Positions 1-5,094 of a DNA stretch of 5,094 nt are shown here, piece after piece. Both the position numbers and the translations under genes were made by a program. Origin of the DNA: Klenkia sp. (GTDB lineage Bacteria; Actinomycetota; Actinomycetes; Mycobacteriales; Geodermatophilaceae); contig JAOPVM010000046.1 in assembly GCA_025966215.1 (NCBI GenBank), positions 1 to 5,094 of the forward strand, given 5' to 3'. The notes under the pieces were generated by a model. It worked only from the letters and a program-made list of their open reading frames with translations. It had not been told where the DNA came from and ran no database searches. The stretch's first letter is position 1, and each line of letters opens with the position of its first letter.

Positions 1-6
1 GACGTC

Positions 7-1497
7 ATGACGAGCACCCAGACCCCCGTAGCGCCGCGCACCTACCGGGTGCGCACCTACGGCTGCCAGATGAACGTGCACGACTCCGAGCGCCTCTCGG
101 GCCTGCTGGAGGAGGCCGGGTACGCCGCGGCCGGCGAGGGCGAGGAGCCCGACGTCGTGGTGCTGAACACCTGCGCGGTGCGGGAGAACGCCGACAACAA
201 GCTGTACGGCAACCTCGGTCAGCTCCGTCCGGTCAAGGACGGCAACCCGGGCATGCAGATCGCCGTCGGTGGCTGCCTGGCCCAGAAGGACCGCGCCTCG
301 ATCGTCAGCCGGGCGCCCTGGGTGGACGTCGTGTTCGGCACCCACAACGTCGGCTCACTGCCGGCGCTGCTGGAGCGCGCCCGGCACAACGAGGAGGCCC
401 AGGTCGAGATCGTGGAGGCCCTCGAGGTCTTCCCCAGCTCCCTGCCCGCCAAGCGGGACAGCGCCTACTCCGGCTGGGTGTCCATCAGCGTGGGCTGCAA
501 CAACACCTGCACGTTCTGCATCGTCCCGGCGCTGCGCGGCACCGAGGTCGACCGGCGCCCCGGTGACGTGCTCGCCGAGGTCGAGGCGCTGGTCGCCCAG
601 GGCGTGCTCGAGGTGACCCTGCTGGGGCAGAACGTGAACGCCTACGGCACCGGGACGGGCGAGCGGGGCGCGTTCGCCGACCTCCTGCGGGCCACCGGCA
701 CGATCGAGGGCCTGGAGCGGGTGCGGTTCACCAGTCCGCACCCCCGCGACTTCACCGACGACGGCATCGCCGCGATGGCCGAGACCCCGGCGGTCTGCCA
801 CCAGCTGCACATGCCGCTGCAGTCCGGTTCGGACGACGTGCTCCGCCGGATGCGCCGCTCCTACCGGCGGGACCGCTACCTCGGGATCATCGAGCGGGTC
901 CGGGCCGCGATGCCCGACGCGGCGATCACCACCGACGTCATCGTGGGCTTCCCGGGGGAGACCGAGCAGGACTTCCAGGACACCCTCGACGTCGTCGCGG
1001 CGGCGCGCTTCTCCTCGGCGTTCACCTTCCAGTACTCCAAGCGACCGGGCACCCCGGCGGCGGAGATGGACGGCCAGCTGCCCAAGGAGGTCGTGCAGGA
1101 GCGCTACATGCGGCTCACCGGCCTCCAGGAGGAGATCAGCTGGGCCGGGAACCGGGCCCAGGTCGGGCGGACCGTCGAGCTGCTGGTCGCCTCCGGGGAG
1201 GGCAGCAAGGACGCCGACCGCGGCCGGCTGTCCGGGCGGGCCCGGGACGGTCGCCTGGTGCACTTCGTCGCGCCCGTTGCCGGCGGCGTGCGTCCCGGGG
1301 ACGTCGTGGAGACCGTGGTGACCGAGGGCAAGCCGCACTTCCTCATCGCCGACGGCCCGCTGCTGTCCCACCGGCGGACCCGGGCCGGGGACGCCGCCGA
1401 GTCCGGTGTCCGGCCGACCACCCCCGGGGTCAGCCTGGGGATGCCGGTCGTCGGGCGGCCGGTGCCGCTGCCGGCGGCGGCGGGCTGCGCCCTGTAG
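7..1497 (+). CDS. miaB: tRNA-2-methylthio-N6-dimethylallyladenosine synthase MiaB (radical SAM methylthiotransferase)
   Basis: MiaB is a cytosolic enzyme that converts i6A37 to ms2i6A37 in tRNAs reading codons that begin with U, using two [4Fe-4S] clusters and S-adenosylmethionine. The 496-residue product has the family's three domains. The N-terminal methylthiotransferase domain (about 12-118) carries the auxiliary-cluster cysteines C20 (YGCQMN), C56 (NTCAVRE) and C90 (GGCLAQ). The radical SAM domain (about 150-380) carries C164, C168 and C171 in CNNTCTFC, then [10 protein letters not shown] (205-214), [11 protein letters not shown] (267-277) and [11 protein letters not shown] (310-320). The TRAM tRNA-binding domain is at about 383-449. 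All six cluster ligands are present, so the enzyme looks active. A tail at 451-496 goes beyond the TRAM domain and ends in GCAL. The ATG start puts YGCQMN at the usual distance. Only six upstream bases are visible, so no ribosome site can be judged. A TGA at 8-10 would allow an ATGA overlap with an upstream gene, but that gene is not visible. Confidence 0.97.
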   Translation: MTSTQTPVAPRTYRVRTYGCQMNVHDSERLSGLLEEAGYAAAGEGEEPDVVVLNTCAVRENADNKLYGNLGQLRPVKDGNPGMQIAVGGCLAQKDRASIVSRAPWVDVVFGTHNVGSLPALLERARHNEEAQVEIVEALEVFPSSLPAKRDSAYSGWVSISVGCNNTCTFCIVPALRGTEVDRRPGDVLAEVEALVAQGVLEVTLLGQNVNAYGTGTGERGAFADLLRATGTIEGLERVRFTSPHPRDFTDDGIAAMAETPAVCHQLHMPLQSGSDDVLRRMRRSYRRDRYLGIIERVRAAMPDAAITTDVIVGFPGETEQDFQDTLDVVAAARFSSAFTFQYSKRPGTPAAEMDGQLPKEVVQERYMRLTGLQEEISWAGNRAQVGRTVELLVASGEGSKDADRGRLSGRARDGRLVHFVAPVAGGVRPGDVVETVVTEGKPHFLIADGPLLSHRRTRAGDAAESGVRPTTPGVSLGMPVVGRPVPLPAAAGCAL

Positions 1498-1503
1498 CAG
1501 GTC

Positions 1504-1542
1504 CGGCGCCCGCTCGGGCGTCGCCGTCCCCACGCCCGGGCG
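1504..1542 (+). terminator. GC-rich hairpin pair after miaB, candidate terminator
   Basis: Two stems can form just after the miaB stop codon, and they compete for the same bases. Hairpin A pairs 1504-1511 with 1516-1523 (8 bp including one G-U, loop GCTC). Hairpin B pairs 1511-1521 with 1532-1542 (11 bp including one G-U, 10-base loop). Neither is followed by a U-tract, so this is not a classical intrinsic terminator. Actinobacterial terminators often lack a clear U-tract, and the position directly after the stop fits transcript end or 3'-end protection. In DNA this GC-rich some stem potential is expected by chance; the 11-bp stem is the stronger case. Confidence 0.4.
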
Positions 1543-1586
1543 CTGTCCACAGACCTGCCGGAGGACGCCCACGGGCACCCGGGGCC

Positions 1587-1599
1587 GCCCAGGCTGGGC
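1587..1599. repeat. Short palindrome immediately before the DUF4192 start codon
   Basis: GCCCAG and CTGGGC form a perfect 6-bp inverted repeat around a single G, ending two bases before ATG 1602. It occupies the place where a Shine-Dalgarno would be expected, and no purine-rich site exists there. It could be a repressor site or simply GC-rich chance. A one-base loop cannot form a full RNA hairpin. Confidence 0.3.
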
Positions 1600-1601
1600 C
1601 C

Positions 1602-2780
1602 ATGTCGCGCTCCCGACGCCCTCGCCACCAGCCCCGTCGCGCCCCGGCCCGCAGCAGGCCCCGGCGCGGGCCGGAGACCGTCCTGCGGGGCGGCCCGCAC
1701 GAGTTCGCAGCCGCGTTGCCGGAGATCCTGGGGTTCCCTCCCCGGGAGTCCCTGGTGCTGATCTGCCTGGGGGGTGCGGGTCGGCCGCCGAGACGGATGA
1801 GCCTGAACCTGCGGGTCGACCTCGCCGACCCCCGGCACGACCGGCTGCTCGCGGCGGAGGTGCTCTCGCCGGTGAGTCGGATCGCCCCCCTCCCCGCGGC
1901 CGCGTTGGTCGTCGTCGTCACCGAGGACCCCGACGACCGGGTCGCGCGGATCCGCACCGACCCCTGGCGCACCCTCGTCCCGCGCCCGGACGCGGCTGGT
2001 CGACCCGACGTGCCCGATCTGCCCCGGCGGGCGCTGGTGCACGCCTGCATCGAGGAGCTGTCCGCGCTGGGCATCGAGACCGTCGACGCCGTGCTGGTGC
2101 GGGCCGACCGGTGGTGGAGCTACCCCGACGTCGACCCGGTGACCGGGGCGGGGCCGGGGGAAGCGCTGGACCACGAGGGTTCCCGACTGGCCGGGATGGC
2201 GGCCCTGCGGGGCACCGTCGTGGCGGCCGACCGGGAGGCGGTGGTCGCGCAGGCATGGCCGCGGACGCCGGTCACCCGGCACATGGAGACCGCGTGCCGG
2301 TGGGCCGACGGTGAGGTCGGCGACCTGGTCGACGCGGGGGTGGCGGGCCCGGAGATCGTGGACAGGTGCTGGGCCGCGGTCCACGACGCCCTGGCCGCAC
2401 ACGCCCCGGGCAGCCGGGCTGCGCTCACCGACGACGCGGCGGCCGCGGTGGGCATCGCGCTGCAGCTGGTCCCGGTGCGGGACCGGGCGCTGACGTTCGT
2501 GGCCACCGCCGGTGACGACGAATCGGCTGCGGCCCAGGCGCTCTGGACCGACCTGAACGTCCGGCTGCCCGCAGGGCTGGCCGGGGTGCCGGCACTGCTG
2601 CTGGGGTACACGGCCTGGCTGCAGGGGTCCGGCGTGCTGGCGGTGGCCGCCCTGCAGCGTTCGCACGCCGTGGACCCCACGCCGATGGCGGAGATGCTGC
2701 TGCAGCTGCTCGCTGTCAACACCCCACCCGACGTCCTCCGGGAGCTGATGATCGACCCGGAGGACGCCGAGGTGGCGTGA
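1602..2780 (+). CDS. DUF4192 domain-containing protein, function unknown
   Basis: The 392-residue product matches what I know of DUF4192, an actinobacterial family without an assigned function. The hallmark opening runs from VLRGGPHEFAAALPEILGF (27-45) into RESLVLICL (48-56) and LNLRVDL (68-74). Further family-like blocks are DRWWSYPDVDP (169-179), ALRGTVVAADREAVVA (201-216), the VRDRAL segment (292-297) and a C-terminal helical part, LLLGYTAWLQGSGVLAVAAL (332-351), followed by a NTPPDVLREL motif (373-382). No signal peptide or convincing membrane segment is seen, so it is probably cytosolic. The first 22 residues hold 10 arginines and are not part of the usual domain. ATG 1602 was chosen because no other ATG or GTG lies in frame before the domain begins. 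There is no Shine-Dalgarno; bases 1587-1599 form a small palindrome (GCCCAG-G-CTGGGC) in its place. CAGGCT at 1590-1595, six bases before the ATG, weakly fits a leaderless -10. Family confidence is high, function unknown. Confidence 0.88.
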   Translation: MSRSRRPRHQPRRAPARSRPRRGPETVLRGGPHEFAAALPEILGFPPRESLVLICLGGAGRPPRRMSLNLRVDLADPRHDRLLAAEVLSPVSRIAPLPAAALVVVVTEDPDDRVARIRTDPWRTLVPRPDAAGRPDVPDLPRRALVHACIEELSALGIETVDAVLVRADRWWSYPDVDPVTGAGPGEALDHEGSRLAGMAALRGTVVAADREAVVAQAWPRTPVTRHMETACRWADGEVGDLVDAGVAGPEIVDRCWAAVHDALAAHAPGSRAALTDDAAAAVGIALQLVPVRDRALTFVATAGDDESAAAQALWTDLNVRLPAGLAGVPALLLGYTAWLQGSGVLAVAALQRSHAVDPTPMAEMLLQLLAVNTPPDVLRELMIDPEDAEVA

Positions 2781-2789
2781 GGGTGGGGG

Positions 2790-4613
2790 TCAGCGGCGGC
2801 CGGAGCCGGCCTTCTCCGCCGCGGCGAGGAACTCTCGACGGCTGGCCAGGTTCGCCTCGGCGTCGGCGATCCGCTTGGCGTCCCCGGCGGCCTGGGCCTT
2901 GGCCAGCTGCTGCTCGGCCTTCTCCGCCGCGGCCCGCAGCGAGGTCAGCATCGGGTTCTCCGCGACCGCACGGGGGCGACCGGCGTCCGCGGCACCCCGG
3001 ACCTTCTCCTCCACGTCCTGCATCCGGTCCTCCAGGGACCGCATGACCTCGCGTGGCACGTGCCCGATCGCGTCGTAGCGCTCCTGGATCTTCCGCAGCG
3101 CGGTCTGGGCGCCCCGCGGGTCGCGGCTGGGGTCGATCTTCTCCGCCTCGGCGAGCAGGGCCTCCTTCTGCTGCTGGTTGGCCTTCTGCTCGCCGTTGCG
3201 CGCCTTGTCCGACTCGGTGCGCGCAGCGAAGAAGACGTCCTGGGCGGCGCGGAACTTCTTCCACAGGTCGTCGTCGGTGTCCCGGCCGGTGCGCGGGACG
3301 GCCTTCCAGCGGTCCATCAGCGAGCGCATCGCGGCGCTGGTCGGGCCCCACTCGGTGGAGGTCGACAGCTTCTCGGCCTCGGCGATCAGCTCGCTCTTGG
3401 CCGATCGGGACTCGGTGCGCTGCACGTCGAGGGCGGCGAAGTGCGAACCGCGGCGGCGGCCGAAGGCGTCCCGGGCGGCCGCGAAGCGCGTCCAGAGCGC
3501 CTCGTCGGTCTTCCGGTCGATGCCCTTGATCGTCTTCCACTCCTCGACGATGGCCTTGAGCCGGTCGCCTGCGGCCTTCCACTGGGTGGAGTCCGCGGCG
3601 ATGGTCTCGGCCTCGGCGGCCAGGGCCTCCTTCTTGGCGATCTGGCCGGCGCGGGCCTGGGCCTTCTCGGCCTTGCTGATCGCGACGGCACCCTCGGCGG
3701 CGTCGATGATCGTGCCCAGCCGGGACGCCAGGGCCGGCAGGTCGCCCACCACGTCGGCAGTGGGGACGGTCTCGGCGAGCGCCTGGGCCTTGGCCCGGAT
3801 CTCGGTCGGGTTGCCGGTGTGCGCCCGCAGTCGGGCCTCCAGCAAGGAGACCTCGGTGGCCAGGTCGTCGTAGCGGCGGCCGTAGTGGGCCAGGCCCTCG
3901 GCGGGCTCGCCGGCCTGCCAGTTGCCGACGGCGCGCTCGCCGTCACCGGTGCGCACGTAGACGGTGCCCCCGTCGTCGACCCGACCCCAGAGGCTGGGGT
4001 CCGAGGCGGGGGCGGCCACCGGCGGCGGGGTGGGCCGGGCCGGGGCTGCGACGGGGGCGGCGGTCGGGGTCGCCACGTCGGCGGTCTCGCCGGTCACCTC
4101 GGCCGGGGCCTCGGCCGGGGCCTCGGTGGCAGCCGGGGCTCCCGCGAGGGGCTCGGCGGCGATCGCGTCGGAGCTCTGCGTGACGGCGTCCGGGGCCGGG
4201 ACCCCGGTGGTCCCGCCGCCGGTCTCGCTGGCCCCGGCGGACCCGCCGCCGGCCACTGCGTCGGAGGTCTCCGGGGTCTCGGACACGTCGAGCAGGTCGC
4301 CCTCGGCGGGCACGTCGGCCGAGGCGATGACCTCGGCGGTGTCGGGCACCTCGACAGGAACCTCCTCCACCGGGGTGGGGGCGTCGTCTGCAGGGGCGTC
4401 GGTGCTGGGGTCCGAGACGGCTGCGTCCACCGGTTCCGGGGCGGCTGGGGTACCTGCCTCGTCGGTCACCGCCCCCGAAGCCGACGGAGCCGCCGGGGTC
4501 TCGTCGGGGGCCTCGGCCTGCGTCGGGGCGTCCGCGGTCGTCGCTGCGGCGACCGGCGTCTCCGACTCGGGGGACTGCTGGGTCACGTCTGCGGTGTTCT
4601 CCGTGCTCGACAC
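2790..4613 (-). CDS. DUF349 domain-containing protein with long acidic N-terminal tail
   Basis: The 607-residue product is of a type common in actinobacteria and has no firmly established function. Residues 1-205 are a low-complexity Ala/Pro/Thr/Glu/Asp tail with 38 acidic residues, one Arg (R193), no Lys and no aromatic residue, hence probably disordered. A small conserved module follows (about 207-232, WGRVDDGGTVYVRTGDGE and on), then a helical region. Next come DUF349 repeats: repeat 1 at about 327-396 (W345, W359, W374), repeat 2 at about 406-472 (W422, W436, W451) and a degenerate repeat 3 at about 483-545 with the tryptophans replaced. A charged helix or coiled coil ends the protein (about 556-600). 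There is no Cys, signal peptide or membrane segment, so it is probably cytosolic. The start is GTG with no Shine-Dalgarno, but a -10-like GACACT lies 7 bases upstream. Its stop faces the DUF4192 stop 9 bases away, and it is divergent from the LigB-like gene. Confidence 0.92.
   Translation of the reverse strand: MSSTENTADVTQQSPESETPVAAATTADAPTQAEAPDETPAAPSASGAVTDEAGTPAAPEPVDAAVSDPSTDAPADDAPTPVEEVPVEVPDTAEVIASADVPAEGDLLDVSETPETSDAVAGGGSAGASETGGGTTGVPAPDAVTQSSDAIAAEPLAGAPAATEAPAEAPAEVTGETADVATPTAAPVAAPARPTPPPVAAPASDPSLWGRVDDGGTVYVRTGDGERAVGNWQAGEPAEGLAHYGRRYDDLATEVSLLEARLRAHTGNPTEIRAKAQALAETVPTADVVGDLPALASRLGTIIDAAEGAVAISKAEKAQARAGQIAKKEALAAEAETIAADSTQWKAAGDRLKAIVEEWKTIKGIDRKTDEALWTRFAAARDAFGRRRGSHFAALDVQRTESRSAKSELIAEAEKLSTSTEWGPTSAAMRSLMDRWKAVPRTGRDTDDDLWKKFRAAQDVFFAARTESDKARNGEQKANQQQKEALLAEAEKIDPSRDPRGAQTALRKIQERYDAIGHVPREVMRSLEDRMQDVEEKVRGAADAGRPRAVAENPMLTSLRAAAEKAEQQLAKAQAAGDAKRIADAEANLASRREFLAAAEKAGSGRR
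2798..2811 (+). terminator. Weak candidate terminator for the DUF4192 transcript
   Basis: GGCCGG, AG, CCGGCC forms a perfect inverted repeat 17 bases after the DUF4192 stop codon, and TTCT follows on the + strand. Read as RNA it gives a 5-bp stem with a 4-base loop and a very short U-rich end. It lies inside the last codons of the convergent DUF349 gene, so DUF4192 transcripts must run into that gene to use it. The stem is short, and confidence is low. Confidence 0.25.
4098..4121 (-). repeat. Two perfect 12-bp tandem units in the acidic tail of the DUF349 gene
   Basis: CTCGGCCGGGGC occurs twice back to back at 4098-4109 and 4110-4121, and a third, diverged copy begins at 4122. The units are a multiple of three, so they encode the EAPAEAPAE stretch near residues 164-172 without shifting the frame. 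This fits expansion by slippage in a disordered tail. Confidence 0.7.
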
Positions 4614-4653
4614 GGCTCAGAGTGTCCCACGTGCGATCAGCGACACTCCCCCC
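4614..4653. promoter_or_regulatory. Compact divergent promoter region with mirrored -10-like GACACT elements
   Basis: This 40-base gap lies between two divergent GTG start codons. A perfect 7-bp inverted repeat (GAGTGTC at 4620-4626 and GACACTC at 4642-4648) brackets a 15-base spacer. Read outward, each arm gives GACACT: 7 bases before GTG 4613 on the minus strand, and 6 bases before GTG 4654 on the plus strand. Actinobacterial leaderless genes typically carry a -10 (consensus TANNNT) about 6-7 bases before a start codon that is also the transcription start. GACACT fits this apart from its first base. Each -35 region would fall on the other promoter's -10. No good -35 hexamer is visible. The spacer also holds CACGTG (4628-4633). 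The alternative reading is an operator for a dimeric regulator. Confidence 0.5.
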
Positions 4654-5094
4654 GTGAGTCCCGAGCCCGCACCCTCCCCCCTGGTGGCGGTCGCGTTCTG
4701 CCCGCACCCGCCCTCCCTGCTGCCTGTCCTCGGGGGCACCACGGACGCGGCGACCTCCACGCTCCGGTCGGCCTGCGACGAGGCGCTGCAGACCGTCCTC
4801 ACCGCCGGGCCCGACGTGGTCCTCGTGGTGGGGGAGGGGCCGTCCGGCGTGCGGTACGGCGTCGGCGACTCCGCCGACCTGCAGCCCTGGGGAGGGGAGG
4901 GGCGGCTGCCCTTCGCCGGCGGGGTCCGCCCCGGTGGCCGGCCGCTGCCGCTGGCGCACGCCGTGGCCGCCGGGCTGCTGGACCGGGCCGGGCACGTCGG
5001 CACCCGGCTGGGGGTCGCCCCGGACGACCTGGTGACGGCGCTGTCCGACCTGCCCGGCCCGGTGGTCGTGCTGGCCATGGGTGGTGGCCCGGGA
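4654..5094 (+). CDS. LigB-like class III extradiol dioxygenase-fold protein, partial (3' end beyond window)
   Basis: The frame stays open for 147 codons to the last base, so the C-terminal part is missing. The opening LVAVAFCPHPPSLLPVLGG (10-28) and the PDVVLVVGEG strand (53-62) resemble the N-terminal half of proteins with the fold of the catalytic LigB subunit of class III extradiol dioxygenases. Such a gene of unknown function is commonly found near miaA in actinobacteria. H18 sits where the first metal-binding His of true dioxygenases lies. After the second strand, where those enzymes usually have another His, this protein reads GEGPSG, so dioxygenase activity is doubtful. GTG 4654 is preferred because of the -10-like GACACT six bases upstream and the absence of any Shine-Dalgarno. 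In-frame GTG 4684 would also keep the whole domain, and GTG 4603 would overlap the DUF349 start. The gene is easy to miss because it starts with GTG and runs off the window. Confidence 0.72.
   Translation, partial: MSPEPAPSPLVAVAFCPHPPSLLPVLGGTTDAATSTLRSACDEALQTVLTAGPDVVLVVGEGPSGVRYGVGDSADLQPWGGEGRLPFAGGVRPGGRPLPLAHAVAAGLLDRAGHVGTRLGVAPDDLVTALSDLPGPVVVLAMGGGPG

Noticed and set aside
355..1578. Minus-strand open frame (407 codons) opposite miaB
   Set aside because: It lies antisense to the cluster-binding core of MiaB, which fully explains the sequence; its translation is low-complexity and unrecognisable.
1104..2666. Long minus-strand open frame (520 codons) opposite miaB and the DUF4192 gene
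   Set aside because: It spans two well-supported plus-strand genes and the gap between them, is rich in Arg, Gly and Pro with no family motif, and is the kind of shadow frame expected at this GC content.
3053..3873. Plus-strand frames opposite the DUF349 repeats
   Set aside because: The minus strand encodes recognisable repeated Trp-containing DUF349 units; the plus-strand frames are compositional shadows.
3999..4613. The acidic Ala/Pro/Thr tail as a secretion signal or cell-wall-spanning region
   Set aside because: There is no N-terminal basic-hydrophobic signal, no transmembrane helix and no sorting motif, so an exported protein is not supported.
4603..4653. GTG 4603 as the start of the LigB-like gene
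   Set aside because: It is in frame and open, but it would overlap the divergent DUF349 start by 11 bases, has no ribosome site, and adds residues outside the fold.
4617..5078. Minus-strand frame opposite the LigB-like gene
   Set aside because: The plus-strand GTG-start frame gives a coherent fold-like sequence (CPHPPSLLP, PDVVLVVG), while the minus frame is Arg/Ser/Pro-rich with no motif and would cover the divergent promoter gap.
1..5094. CRISPR array, tRNA or rRNA gene, insertion sequence, or phage or defence system
   Set aside because: No regularly spaced repeats, cloverleaf, terminal inverted repeats, transposase or phage-type gene could be found; the gene content looks like core chromosome.

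Overview
The window is about 73% GC by eye. It carries four protein genes in a layout typical of a high-GC actinobacterium (Actinomycetota). The style of the MiaB C-terminus and of the DUF4192 and DUF349 proteins makes me think of Geodermatophilaceae or a close relative, but that family-level guess is from memory and untested. There are no RNA genes, mobile elements or CRISPR arrays. Coding density is very high, and the long open frames on the opposite strands are GC-driven shadows.

Layout. Bases 7-1497 (+) encode a complete MiaB, the radical-SAM methylthiotransferase that modifies A37 of tRNAs. A 104-base gap (1498-1601) holds two mutually exclusive GC-rich hairpins, which are terminator candidates, and one 9-mer resembling a DnaA box. 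Bases 1602-2780 (+) encode a DUF4192 protein with an unusually arginine-rich N-terminus. It converges, with only 9 bases between stop codons, on 2790-4613 (-), a DUF349-repeat protein that begins with GTG and carries a disordered acidic tail of about 205 residues. A 40-base divergent gap (4614-4653) separates this gene from a rightward GTG-start gene (4654 to the window end, truncated). That gene encodes a protein resembling the LigB-type class III extradiol dioxygenase fold.

How the genes may work together. Only MiaB has a known job here. From general knowledge of actinobacterial genomes, miaA (which makes the i6A substrate of MiaB) and dapF often lie a little downstream in this neighbourhood, with DUF4192, DUF349 and LigB-like genes between; miaA is not visible in this window. 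The three uncharacterised genes are therefore candidates for conserved neighbours of the tRNA-A37 pathway, but nothing in the sequence proves a functional link.

The most striking non-coding signal is in the 40-base divergent gap. A perfect 7-bp inverted repeat puts the same hexamer, GACACT, 7 bases upstream of the GTG of the DUF349 gene and 6 bases upstream of the GTG of the LigB-like gene. Neither gene has a Shine-Dalgarno sequence. This is the geometry expected of two mirrored -10 elements driving leaderless transcripts in both directions.
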